A stretch of DNA of 64,000 nucleotides, from the NCBI GenBank assembly GCA_032622095.1, contig CP136069.1, positions 100,408,278 through 100,472,277 on the forward strand, written 5' to 3'. Source of the DNA: Siphonodentalium dalli. Lineage: Eukaryota > Mollusca > Scaphopoda > Gadilida > Siphonodentaliidae. A program made the position numbers and the translations under genes. Shown here piece by piece: positions 25,112-34,599 of this stretch. The notes under the pieces are model-generated. The model ran no database searches. It saw only the letters and a program-made list of their open reading frames with translations, and was not told where the DNA came from. How positions within the stretch are numbered: the stretch's first letter is position 1; the number at the start of each line of letters is the position of its first letter.

Positions 25112-26062
25112 TATACGCCCTTTTGAAAAAAAGGCCGTATTATAGTATTGGTCTGTCCGTCCGGGCGTCCGTCCGTTAACCTGTTGTCCGGATGATAACT
25201 TTAGTTAGAGTGAACCAAAATTAGTAAAATTTGGTATGTGGGTTTATTAGCCGAAAATTAAGTTCAAGTTCGAATTTGGGTTCCGCCCGCCAATTTTCAC
25301 CGGAGTTATGCCCCTTATTTAACGTTTTTTGACTTAGAAAATCCTTGAAATTTGTTGTCCGGATGATAACTTTAGTATAGTTTATCGGAATGAATCCAAA
25401 TTTGGTATATTACTTTCTCCCACCAAAACACAGGTCAAGTTGGAACTTGGGTTCTGTCCGACCATTTTTGGCAGAGTTATGCCCCTTTTTCGACTCAGAA
25501 AATTCAGTTTTTCTTATGTTTTTTGGTTTCCGGATGATAACTCGATTTTGGAATGTTTATACGCAAAACCCGTATTTTTGTGGATTACATATATCGAAAT
25601 ACAGCTCAAGTCCGAATTTCGTTTTAATCCGATAATTTTTGCGAGAGTTATGGCCCCTTTTTTGACGTAATTTGACTTAGAAAATCCATGAAATTTGTTG
25701 TCCGGATGATAACTTTAGTTAGAGTGAACCGATTTCAATCAAATTTGGTATGTGGGTTTATTAGGAGAAAAGACAGCTCAAGTTCGAATTTGGGTTCCGT
25801 CCGCCAATTTTCACCGGAGTTATGCCCCTTATTTGACGTAATTTGACTTAGAAAATCCCTGAAATTTGTTGTCCGCATGATAACTTTACTAGAGCTTATC
25901 GGATTCAATGATAATTTGGTATATTACTTTCTCCCACCAAAACACAGGTCAAGTTCAAATTTGAGTTCCGTCCACCAATTTTTACCAGAGTTATGCCCCT
26001 TTTTTACCAGTTTCCGCCGACCCAAGAGAGGGCGTATATTGCACGCCCAGCGTAGCTCTTGT
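25112..26062 (+). mobile_element. Helentron-like tandem-core element (family R3), copy 1
   Basis: It starts TATACGCCCTTTTGAAAAAA, then has a GTCCGTCC microsatellite, then units of about 170 bp with GTTGTCCGGATGATAACTTT, AAGTTCGAATTTGGGTTCCG and GGAGTTATGCCCCTT, and ends GGGCGTATATTGCACGCCC…CTCTTGT. The subterminal inverted ATACGCCC/GGGCGTAT, microsatellite, tandem core and apparent T^T insertion site fit nonautonomous Helentrons; the family assignment is an inference. The short ORFs within (25390-25670, 25877-26065) are repeat-derived. Confidence 0.7.
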
Positions 26063-26132
26063 TGAGAATTACTGCACATACATCTTCTATAAGAGATGTC
26101 ATTGTGTTAATCGTTTCTGCATAATTTTACAG

Positions 26133-26184
26133 GCACATAACATGGAAGAATTTTAGCAAGGCAAATATTCATGTTGTTTTCGAG
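26133..26184 (+). CDS. Exon E of the membrane protein gene
   Basis: Acceptor ATAATTTTACAG, donor GTAAGT. The first base completes the lysine codon left by exon D; 17 codons follow (HITWKNFSKANIHVVFE) and the exon ends in phase 0, matching the phase-0 start of exon F. The short basic/polar segment after RPFK followed by the start of another hydrophobic stretch fits a cytosolic loop between membrane helices. It lies 70 bases after the R3 element and 320 bases before the SWIM-YqaJ relic. Confidence 0.7.
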
Positions 26185-26504
26185 GTAAGTCAATATAATA
26201 ATGCTGTTTGAGTAAATAATTCTATTGTATGGTAGGAGGTTGGGGTGGGGTTGTGGTAGTGAGAGGAGTTGATTTGATCCTTCAACTGTTAGTGGGGGGT
26301 GTGTGACTGATTATCCCTAATTCTGCAGCACTTGATTGATTTCAAATAAAAATAAAAATTAGAGATAAATAATGAACGATCAGGTTTGAACTTGAAAAGT
26401 CGAAAAACTACATGATTGCCTGATAGTCTTGTTAGTTAAACAGTGAATGTTAAATTGCATTAAAATTTCATCGCAATTGACTGTACCGCCCAGTGGAGAT
26501 AACC

Positions 26505-26850
26505 ATGCTCCCATATAATACCGGACTGAAGTATAGCAGATTAGACGACACACACCTCGATATGTCTGACTGCAAGGAATTACGTGTTTCAACTTTGGAG
26601 GACTTTCTACCAGATTTCGCTGGATTGTTCTTCAATTCTACTGGTACTTTTTTTAAATCTTGACAACAAGGATACAAGTACTTTAGTGAGTGCTACATAC
26701 ATTCAGTATCACTGCTTATTTGCGGCGATAAACTGTTTATCGGGGCAAAATGCCATGGAAGCATGCGGAAAAATGAACCTACACGTGGCGTCGATTTTGA
26801 GATTAATTGTTCGATAATTTCAGATATGCACTGTTCTTGTCAAGCTGGGT
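26505..26850 (+). pseudogene. SWIM-YqaJ gene relic, exon 1 (transposon ORF)
   Basis: From ATG 26505 the frame runs to a donor (GTAAGT) after codon-split GG, interrupted by one TGA at 26661-26663. Readable landmarks are GYKYFSECYIHSV, SMRKNE and, at the end, CSCQAG, which begins a SWIM zinc finger (CxC…CxH). The order, a YxYF…V segment, an SxR segment, then C-x-C, matches proteins that pair a SWIM finger with a C-terminal YqaJ nuclease and are encoded by Harbinger-group transposons. The minus-strand ORFs across this exon are antisense shadows. The in-frame stop marks it as broken. Confidence 0.65.
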
Positions 26851-27268
26851 AAGTAACACATAATAAATATTCAATGTTATGATATATCTCTTCACAATAG
26901 ACACACGTTCTATCAATTTATCAATGGTGTACCTTACAGTTTCCCTCATTTCAATGAAAATTCGAGGCTATGTATGTTTGCATCCGGTGTAGTCAGTTTT
27001 TGTACATTTTTAAAGATGCACCATACTGCTATCTAAAAGTATTCCATGTTATACTAACAATTAATAATTTTTCATAATTGGCACAGTACGTCTATAGAAC
27101 AAACATGTTTCAGTAAATTATTAAGATTTTATTTTGTTCATATCACAGTTCGCCAGTATTCCATTGGTCTGTCATCATGTTTATCTTTGTATGTAAGTCC
27201 ACGTATTAATGTCCCTGAATACCATTTATTCAATACATGTATGATAATATATATATATTTTTTTCCAG

Positions 27269-27469
27269 TATGGGTGGTCGCTGTTCGCATGTAGTTGGTG
27301 TTATTCTTGCCCTGCAACAGTGGCAGCATTTGGGACTTAACAGAAGTTCCATCAGAGCTATCGTGCACGTCAGTCCCCCAAAAATGATTGCTGTACCAAA
27401 TCTAACCATCACAAATCCGAAAGCTATACGGAGGAGGCACCCTAACCAACCCGTATTAATTGACAACTG
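27269..27469 (+). pseudogene. SWIM-YqaJ gene relic, exon 2
   Basis: Acceptor TTTTTTCCAG, donor GTGAGT. Its first base completes the glycine codon of exon 1, so the joined SWIM motif reads CSCQAG, then MGGRCSHVVGVILALQQW: CxC-x(7)-CxH, with the expected hydrophobic helix after it. The exon ends two bases (TG) into a codon. The phase match between two exons with a split zinc finger is strong evidence of a real spliced ancestor. The minus-strand ORFs here are shadows. Confidence 0.75.
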
Positions 27470-27794
27470 GTGAGTTTAGCAACCTATATATGTACGTCAT
27501 ATACTTCGGCCATTTCCGTGTCCCACTTTCCCCAACAAATCATCCCTTGAGAATATAACACTATATGTGGTATATTAACACAAATGTGTACATAGTTTGA
27601 TTTGATAGTGTTAACTAATTAGCTTATATAGCACTTCCTAATTCCCTCATCATATTTCCATTTGTCACCTCGCCTGACTCAGCATGGATTTCCCACCTTC
27701 AATAGGGCGAAGCTTTCTCACACCGTTATTGTTATATTACTATGTTGTGTCAACTTATATGAAACAAATACTCTTTGCTTTCAGAAAAAAACAG

Positions 27795-27954
27795 AGTAAC
27801 CCAAGACACCTTCAACCGACTAAAACGTCTCACAGGATGTTCCATTAGTTATATTGCTTCCCAACCCAAGAAGCAAGTTGTTGCGAAATTTGGGACAGTT
27901 CCTATTGGAAGTGGGCTTGCCACACATATGAGTAAATTAGTCTATGCAGATTAA
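27795..27954 (+). pseudogene. SWIM-YqaJ gene relic, exon 3
   Basis: After AAACAG the first base continues exon 2 in phase but would create TGA, a second nonsense codon. The frame is then open for 52 codons to TAA at 27952-27954. It includes LKRLTGCSISYIASQPKK and KFGTVPIGSGL. A segment of the form V/KFG-VPxGS after the SWIM domain is expected in SWIM-YqaJ proteins. Where the chain continues toward the nuclease domain at 29.4 kb is unclear. Confidence 0.5.
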
Positions 27955-28154
27955 AATTAATTTAATAATATATGAGAAGCACTTAAAAGTGAAGTATATC
28001 AAGACATCAACATTTAACAATTGATGTACATATATAATATCCAAACTCCAGTATCTAATATTTTATACACAGAGGCATAAAAAGTGTCAGGAAACTACAC
28101 ACATACTATATTTGATCAAAATATGGTAGCAGACTTATTCTTCCACTCAAAATC

Positions 28155-29028
28155 TTAAATTTTAATACGACGTATTGCTCTCTCCACATGCACTCTGTGT
28201 TTTACGTTTTTTATTGTCATCAATGCATCGCTTTGACTTATCTGCATTCCAGCTTTTGCGAAAGGAGGAATGTTCAGTCTTAGTCCCAAACTTTCAACTT
28301 TCATTCTTCTAATAACTCCTTCAGAGTTCGCTCAAAACAAGACTTGATGAACAGTTCCTATCAGATATACTGCCACTATATAACACTGAACTGAAGAGAA
28401 GTGGACCTCTGGGATCCACAGCCACTAGCGTTTTGAATGTATTTCCAGACTTGTAGTCACTATATGTTTGTGACTGAACTTTTAGTGATGATGGTTTTTC
28501 TGTGTGTGACTCGGTACAGTCAACAAAAGCCATTGTTTCCCTGAAAGTCCTCAGAATACTGTTTCGGCATGTGTTCTTTAATGGCATCTCTGTGCAGCCA
28601 AATTCCAATCTCCCCACATATCAGAAACATGTAATTTATCCAAGAATTGAATATGACGCCTGTTGACTGTTGAGTTATGCCGAAATGACCCGCCAGATCC
28701 TGCTGATCAAAGTTATGCCTCAATCTGCACTTAGTGGGGAAAAATTTATATCTGAGTGGTAGATTTGACACTTTTTTCAAATTGCCTTTCCCAACATATT
28801 ATAAGTGGACAATAGCATCTTCATTGGGAGTGAAGAAATTGAAAATTTCAATAAACTTATCTTTACCAAAACCATATAATATTTCACAATCATTTCCTTT
28901 TCAATAATATTTTCAATGCAGGAGAACGTAGGGGCGATAGAAGATTCATCACATTTTCTCTTATTTGATGATTTCAACACTTCAATTTTGCGAAGTTTAT
29001 CCTTGAATTCCAATGTTGTCGTCGCCAA
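28155..29028 (-). pseudogene. DDE (DDE_Tnp_4 / HARBI1-like) transposase relic, ISL2EU/PHIS-type
   Basis: Three minus-strand frames together give a Harbinger-superfamily transposase. N-terminal helix-turn-helix region: QQDLAGHFGITQQSTGVIF and WINYM (28520-28780). Catalytic core: AFVDCTES, then SYSDYK-like QTYSDYKSGNTFKTLVAV, and LYSGSISDR (28321-28617). C-terminus: LRLNIPPFAKAG and HRVHVERAIRRIK, whose glutamate is the usual last acidic residue. Frameshifts separate the parts and a stop lies at 28155-28157. The frame extends upstream to 29028 with a divergent N-terminal part. Such proteins excise and insert their transposon in the nucleus; this copy is dead. It lies opposite and inside the span of the SWIM-YqaJ gene. 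Confidence 0.75.
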
Positions 29029-29369
29029 ATCTTTTTGTAGTTGTTGGTTGACATAAAGAAACTGTCCAATTCTCTGCAGTGGTTACCAGCTCACCCAATG
29101 GTTCAACCACTGAAAAATGATAATAATTTGTTGTGAGACAGTACAGCTAATCTATTGTTAGATATGAGCTTGTTATAGTAGCTAATAATATGAATATATC
29201 ATTTCAGGCACAGTTCTTCAATGAGCAAAACAGAACATCAGTTGGTATGACATGTGGTGACATCAAGTTTCCACAAGCAAAAAAACATGAAACCCAGAGA
29301 TGAGTATTTGCTACCACAACTGAGTATCAACAAGTGCTACATGATTGAAGAAACTACAAGATATCAGTC

Positions 29370-29953
29370 CGATAGTATTATGTGGTTCAAAGAGTGACAA
29401 ACACGAATCACAGCTTCCAAATTTGGGGAAATCATGAAAAGGAAGAAGATTACTGACAAGTACATTTCGTTTTTGATGAATCCAAAGCAGTTTAGTTAGC
29501 AGCTGCAAAAAAAAAACAAGAAAAGGTTGCACTACAACAGTTTATACAAACAACTGGGTTTCATGTTCATGACTGGATTTGTGGTGAATCCTATGTTTCC
29601 ACATTTAGGAGCTACTCCAGACAGTAAGGTTTGTGACGACTGAGTTACTGCAGTTATTGAAATTAAATGCCCATTCAGTGCCAGAGATGACTATTAAAGA
29701 GGGTGCTTCCAGCATAAAAGATTTATTCTTGTCGGAGAAGGATGGACATTTATCGCTCAAGAAAACCCACAATCACTACTATCAAGCGCAGGGACAGATT
29801 CTGGTAACTGGTGCCAAATTCTGCGAATTTGTAGTGTATACCAGAAAGGACATGAATGTTGAGCGCATATGCCCTTGTGATTCCTTTCAGCAAAATGTCT
29901 TGGATGAATTGACTGGGTTTTATTCCAAGTATATAAAGGCAGGCATGGCATAG
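29370..29953 (+). pseudogene. YqaJ-type nuclease domain relic
   Basis: Across frames one reads RITASKFGEIMKRKK, then PHLGATPDSKV, IEIKCPFSARD, and finally YYQAQGQILVTGAKFCEF (frame 29633-29953, which ends at a stop). These are the ordered landmarks of the YqaJ/lambda-exonuclease fold: the GATPD aspartate, the ExK pair and the QxQ helix. At least two frameshifts and one stop (TGA inside the linker near 29640) break the chain. In Harbinger-group transposons of the ISL2EU/PHIS type a YqaJ protein is a known second product; it probably acts on DNA ends. Minus ORFs 29750-29962 are shadows. Confidence 0.75.
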
Positions 29954-30728
29954 GGTCCACACATGTTTTGTGTCATACTATCATAACTATTTTGAACATT
30001 ACATATGATATGTTGCATATAGAACTTATATTAGTGTTTTTACATCTAAATATTGAATTAGTGCCAAGGCCACACAAAAAAAATATTGTGTTTCTCAAGT
30101 TTTTTTTCAAAAAAACCCAGCAGGCAGGCAGATTTTTATTTTTATTTTTTTGGGCTGAATTTTACCGGCAGGCAGGTTTTTTATGCCAAATTTGTATGTA
30201 TAAAAATGATGGGCAGGCATGCTTTTATGATTAAAGATTGACTTAAGACAAGGTTTTGCTGTTCGTAACATGGTGTGTAATGTATATTTACCTTGTTTGT
30301 TCATGATCATGATCTGTTTTCATATGTTGTTGGAAAATGAAGCTGTTTATTTTATATATATGCAAAGTTAGGTACCCTATGGATGCTGTATTAAAATAAG
30401 AAGATCTCTCATTTATAGCATTAAAATTTATTGCAGAAATAACAGATGTTCAACAATAACAAGAAAATTTTGGTTTAAAACAAATCCAGTCTACCTTATT
30501 CACAAGCTTATTCAGGAGATCCTTTATGCCTCGCCAATTTGGTTTTTGTATGAAGGGTTGTTCCATTACAGCAACAAGTTATCCAGAATATTCTAACATT
30601 TTTTAGAGTTCAAGCACCGGCAGTTTGTGTTTACTTTTTCTGGGATCATTGTATCCAAGAAAAATTTGAAGTCCATCCGGAATGTGACAACATCTCTCAG
30701 TTAGTTTATGAACATGAGGGTCCAGATA
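29954..30728. other. Transposon interior without recognised genes
   Basis: Includes a CAGGCAGGCAG-rich patch near 30118-30215 in otherwise AT-rich sequence. No recognised domain. Confidence 0.4.
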
Positions 30729-31139
30729 CTAAAGCATGTTGCACACAAGCTGCACAAAATTCCTGCATACGGGCCTTAACATTCGACGAGAATCACCTAA
30801 TCGATTCTCGTAATGATTCTCGTGAAACTTTTCCATTTTCAGTGCTTTATGACTAACTTGATTCGGCATTTGATTCTTGCAAAACGAAATGTATTTTGAG
30901 CCCTGGCTTATATTGTCAACGGTATGTGGCGAAAATCCAAGGTGTTTATCTTCAAGGAAATTGATGAATTTTTGTATCATTTCGTCCTTGCTGTTGTTGT
31001 TTTGTTTTGAAATTGGGTAAAACAGTTTTATTGTTTGAGTCCATGAGAACAGAAAATGCATTTTTCCCACCGTTTTCAACAGACACTGGTGTGGCATCTT
31101 CCAATGTAATCCGCAAATAGCGGCCGAATATATCTGCAA
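30729..31139 (-). CDS. Unrecognised 136-codon ORF within the transposon
   Basis: A continuous minus-strand frame with balanced composition (for example DEMIQKFINFLEDKHLGF), lying between the THAP exons and the DDE domain of the minus-strand transposase relic. It could be part of the transposase middle region, since its order and strand fit, or a chance frame. I recognise no domain, and no clear splice pair bounds it. Confidence 0.3.
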   Translation of the reverse strand: MQIYSAAICGLHWKMPHQCLLKTVGKMHFLFSWTQTIKLFYPISKQNNNSKDEMIQKFINFLEDKHLGFSPHTVDNISQGSKYISFCKNQMPNQVSHKALKMEKFHENHYENRLGDSRRMLRPVCRNFVQLVCNML

Positions 31140-31636
31140 CCTGGACCGAATTTAGATTCTGGCAAACGTCGAAACGAACTGAAACTTAGTCCCACTAATA
31201 TACGCATCACAATTAGCAAATAGTTTCACAGTGGTTCTCTATGAACCGCGTCAGGAAATGTTGTCAGACGAATTAACTCCCGTAATTGTCCAGGGACAAA
31301 CAAATTTAAGTCCCCTTCTGACACATACTTATCAGCGCCATGCTGGTTATTTGTTTACCACGTGTTCGCTGGCGCGTTACGGGTGACATCGATTGGCAAT
31401 TCGGAGCACGCAAGGAATGCTTTCATTTTAGAATTACTGCCCTTGCAATGCTGGCGGAGACGACTTGAGCTTATTGTGTTGTTTGCGGGTATCGACATCG
31501 CCAAGATTTTGTGCGGCGGCATGTTTTTATATTTTTATTTGTTGTAAGCTATAAAAAGTAGCCAGCGGGGGGTATTTTGCGGACGCGGCGATACTCGAGA
31601 AACATAATTTTTTTTGTGTGGCCTAAAGTAACTTAC
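31140..31636. other. Transposon interior or flank without recognised genes
   Basis: A locally GC-richer patch (31350-31600). The 61-codon plus ORF at 31362 has no motif or splice support. Confidence 0.4.
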
Positions 31637-31707
31637 ATTTTTCAGTTGTCTGACACTCAGTTGATTGATGTGTATGTTGCTCAGTTTCTCTCAAACAATC
31701 TTCACTG
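31637..31707 (-). pseudogene. THAP-DDE transposase relic, exon 3
   Basis: On the minus strand, CTCTATTTCAG precedes and GTAAGT follows a 71-base open segment reading SEDCLRETEQHTHQSTEC and on to EK. The polar, Q/E/T-rich composition fits the linker between a THAP finger and the transposase core. It begins one base into a codon, matching one of the frames in which exon 2 can end. Confidence 0.5.
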
Positions 31708-31993
31708 CTGAAATAGAGAGCAACTTAATTAAATATCATGGATATATAAATATCGGTATACACGATATGAATATTTGAAGTTTCAATGGAAAAACCAAAA
31801 AGGAACACTTTATCAAATACCGAACTGTAAATACAACTGATTCATTACACCACTGTCTGTATATATTAAATTGTGTGTATTTGTGCCACTGGATTATAAT
31901 CTATGCTACTTATTGGTGAATTGAAATATTTACTGTTGTCAATAAACATTCATACTATGAAAAATATTTGAGTTTTACTAACATAAGTATTAC

Positions 31994-32189
31994 CTTTCCA
32001 TTCCACTGATATATGGCCCTGAATCAGACCCAGTGAGAAGCTAAACGCCGTCTTTTCCCAGCAGGTGTGGCAGTGTGTGACTTTCTCCTTTTCGGAGCCT
32101 TTCTGATTCGAGGGGATTTTGGTGTATACAGATCTGCTGGTATTGGGGCTGGGTATATCATTGGTTGTTCCCTCTTTACCCACAAAATG
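31994..32189 (-). pseudogene. THAP-DDE transposase relic, exon 2
   Basis: The acceptor TTCCTTTTAG is followed by HFVGKEGTTNDIPSP, the expected continuation of a THAP finger (HF, then G-K-G-P-T and PDP-like sequence). After a frameshift the next frame reads PIPADLYTPKSPRIRKAPKR and RRKSH. The donor is GTAATA after AAAG. Its first residues HF supply the final zinc ligand histidine of the THAP domain begun in exon 1. Confidence 0.7.
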
Positions 32190-32557
32190 CTAAAAGGAAA
32201 TTTATATATGACACTTAGCATTTTTGTTGTATTATACATGACAACATAACTAATTTTAGCCTGTATTTTGGTAGTAACTTAAACATGCTCGAAAAGGAGT
32301 TTCATAAAAAGAACATGTTGTTGTTGGGAATGCTGTCGGGGGGAAAAGATACAATATCCATAAACAAAATGCATTCACAATATTTATCATAACATTATTC
32401 CTATCAAGGTGAAATCGGAAATATAAACTGTCAAAAGAATGCAACTTTACACCTAACTGCCCACTATATCATATTATTCCTACGTTGTGAATTTCGGTTG
32501 ATATTGTGGAAATAGAACAATCTTTATCATCGATAAAATACAGGTGTGCTTAAATAC

Positions 32558-32795
32558 CTTAGAGCAGATATATCTGTTTTAGCAGACATTTGGAGCATTT
32601 TTCTAAATTAAGTTGTTCGTGTGGACATCCACAAAGCTTAATCCATTGCATACACTTCTCCACGTCTGTTTTCGGCTTCACTAAAGGCACAAATGTAACG
32701 TCAGGAATCAGGTGTTGATATCGCGAGTCGCTTTTACATTGTCCATAGCTACACTTTTTCACTATCTTTGTTGAGAAAATAAAAGAATTCAACAT
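32558..32795 (-). pseudogene. THAP-DDE transposase relic, exon 1 (THAP zinc finger)
   Basis: From ATG at 32795 the frame contains CSYGQCKSDSRY, VTFVPLVKPKTD, WIKLCGCPHEQLN: the C-x4-C start, the conserved F and P, and the W-I-x2-C of a THAP domain. A frameshift occurs near the end, after which TAT-ATC-TGC-TCT-AAG (YICSK) leads straight to a GTATTT donor, so the domain ends YICSK + HF across the intron. THAP domains bind the transposon ends. This fixes the 5' end of the minus-strand gene. Confidence 0.75.
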
Positions 32796-33246
32796 CTTTG
32801 CAATGATATCTGCTATCTTTTATACAAAACACAATCAAAGTGACCTTGAGTAAGCCAGTAAAATGAGTTTGTTTGTCTAACCGAGGCATAGCAGAAGCCA
32901 GCACAGCTGCGTGCTGACTAAGTGCAATTATCGGATTGGCTCACACAGCTAATTATGGCAGGGTCAAGTCACTTGCATTAGCGGACCAAACACAACCTGT
33001 CAAGAGACTCTTGTATTGGCTAACAAGGCACTAGTTACATGATCTTTAATTTACAATACAAGGGATTTAACTATATCAGTGTGCCTGCTTATAGGATAAT
33101 GATAAGGGATAGAATCATGTTTGTTGCAGAGGAAATCCCAAATCAAGAAATGAAAATGAAATATACCCATCACCTCAACTCAAAACTTCATCAAAAGATA
33201 AAAAATGCACCCATGTTATTCTGATAATTGCATTGATGACATATAC

Positions 33247-34172
33247 CAGTCCTTCGATTTTGAGGCGCGCAATTGCGCTTGCGCGCCTTGGCGCACGCGG
33301 ATCTAAAAACCAGCGAGTTATTAAATGCGCACGCCGAAAAATTTAAATGCGCGCGTCGGAATTTGCAGCCAGTGAACAAGATTTTAACAAACAGCACATC
33401 AATGGTTAAACGCCGACAAGACTATTCACCGTGTATCTTTCTCAGTAGCGATGACCTTGATTACGAACATAATAACAAAGATCAAAGCGGCCGCCGGCGT
33501 CTTTCTCACTCAATGATTGGGGTACACCTCGTCACAACTGCTGCACGTGCGAGTTCCCGCAAAAAAGTGTCAATTCTTTGGCAGCCTCGTTTGATGTTTC
33601 GGCATGCGGGATTCGCCGATTCATTTGAATATTATTGCCATAGATTAGGTTTTAAGTTTAACTATACTTCGAAGCTATACTTCGAAGCCAGTATCTCTCG
33701 ACTCGGAGAAAGCGAAAAATGGACATTGGAGCCTCCTCAAATACCGACTCTATCAAAACGAAAGAGCGCCCCGGTTGATTCGTCGTATTCCGGTGAATCT
33801 GATTGCGGTAACGATTCCACTTCCGAGTTTGAAGTTTTAAGCGACTGCGAGTCTGGTGAGCATGCGCTCTCAGACGCGGAAGTGGACTCATTACCGTGAT
33901 TAGATTCACCTGGATTGCCATATAATCGGATTATTGTGGACTAGATATTGTACTACAATATAAACATATGTTTTTATTTCTGTTTTCACTTTAAGTTGCC
34001 AAAGGCACACTTGGAATTACATGTGTGTATCATTATAATTGTGTTTGTCTTTATTCAGTAATCATTTCATCCTTGTTAATTTGAATTGTGCTCCCGCAAA
34101 AAAGGCGCGCGCAAATTCCAAAAGCTCCGAGCGATATATCGCGCACCTACGTTTTCCAAATTCGAAGGACTG
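33247..34172. mobile_element. Compact 926-bp DNA transposon with GC-rich ends and one ORF
   Basis: Termini are CAGTCCTTCGATTTTG and CAAATTCGAAGGACTG, flanked by a perfect 6-bp duplication ATATAC (33241-33246 and 34173-34178). The subterminal DNA is rich in GCGC words, with hairpins GGCGCGCAA…TTGCGCGCC on the left and GCGATATATCGC on the right, unlike the AT-rich surroundings. A 208-codon ORF fills two thirds of it. I cannot assign a superfamily: a 6-bp duplication is unusual and the ORF is not a transposase I recognise. Confidence 0.8.
33273..33899 (+). CDS. Unknown 208-codon ORF inside the 926-bp transposon
   Basis: The frame is intact from ATG 33273 to TGA 33897-33899; a second ATG at 33402 (residue 44) may be the real start, because the first 25 codons overlap GC-rich terminal DNA. 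Features by eye: an N-terminal basic third (KRRQDYS, SGRRRLSH), a central segment with aromatic residues (FRHAGFADSFEYYCHRLGF, residues about 109-127), and a Ser/Asp/Glu-rich acidic tail from about residue 169 (SSYSGESDCGNDSTSEFEV, ESGEHALSDAEVD). Acidic tails can mark nuclear chromatin or transcription proteins; that is only a hint. No DDE triad or zinc finger was seen. The best preserved ORF in the window. Confidence 0.5.
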   Translation: MRLRALAHADLKTSELLNAHAEKFKCARRNLQPVNKILTNSTSMVKRRQDYSPCIFLSSDDLDYEHNNKDQSGRRRLSHSMIGVHLVTTAARASSRKKVSILWQPRLMFRHAGFADSFEYYCHRLGFKFNYTSKLYFEASISRLGESEKWTLEPPQIPTLSKRKSAPVDSSYSGESDCGNDSTSEFEVLSDCESGEHALSDAEVDSLP

Positions 34173-34599
34173 ATATACCTTTGTCGAAAATTGTAGGTGG
34201 TAGATATGTGTTCCTTTAGCAAAAGTGAGATTTCCCCATTAAATTGCTTCAGGTACTTTCATTTACGGACCTCTGAAAAATATTCATGATCTAAATTGAA
34301 TCTGGAAATCTTGCATGTATCTATTGTTAGATTCCAGCCATGCACGTGGTGCATAATGCTGTTAGGATTGAACATCATTTCTCATTTCTACCATATTGTT
34401 GCGACATAAGAGGGAACTGTAATTCTAGTACCACGTATCAATCATCATACAGCTATTCAAAGGCCTGGTCTGGACACCATCCTTGGCAACAAACTATGTC
34501 ATATGGGGTATATGAGCTTTATGGAAGAGTTTCTGTTTGTTGGCCTGTGCAGATCATTTCAATTTAAACTAGCAATTTGTCAGTGTAGTCTGGTCATTG

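Larger units (their letters stand above)
26505..32795. mobile_element. Decayed ISL2EU/PHIS-like (Harbinger group) autonomous transposon
   Basis: This envelope holds a SWIM-YqaJ gene on plus (26505-29953) and a THAP-DDE gene on minus (32795-28155). The combination of a Harbinger-type DDE transposase with a YqaJ nuclease is a hallmark of the ISL2EU/PHIS lineages, as I recall them. All genes are broken by frameshifts or stops. I could not find terminal inverted repeats, so the true ends are unknown and more than one element could be merged here. The exons are interleaved: the DDE core lies within the gap between SWIM exon 3 and the YqaJ domain. Confidence 0.6.

Noticed and set aside
32870-33050. 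Searched for a tRNA-derived SINE or tRNA gene
   Set aside because: No A-box/B-box pair or cloverleaf could be recognised.
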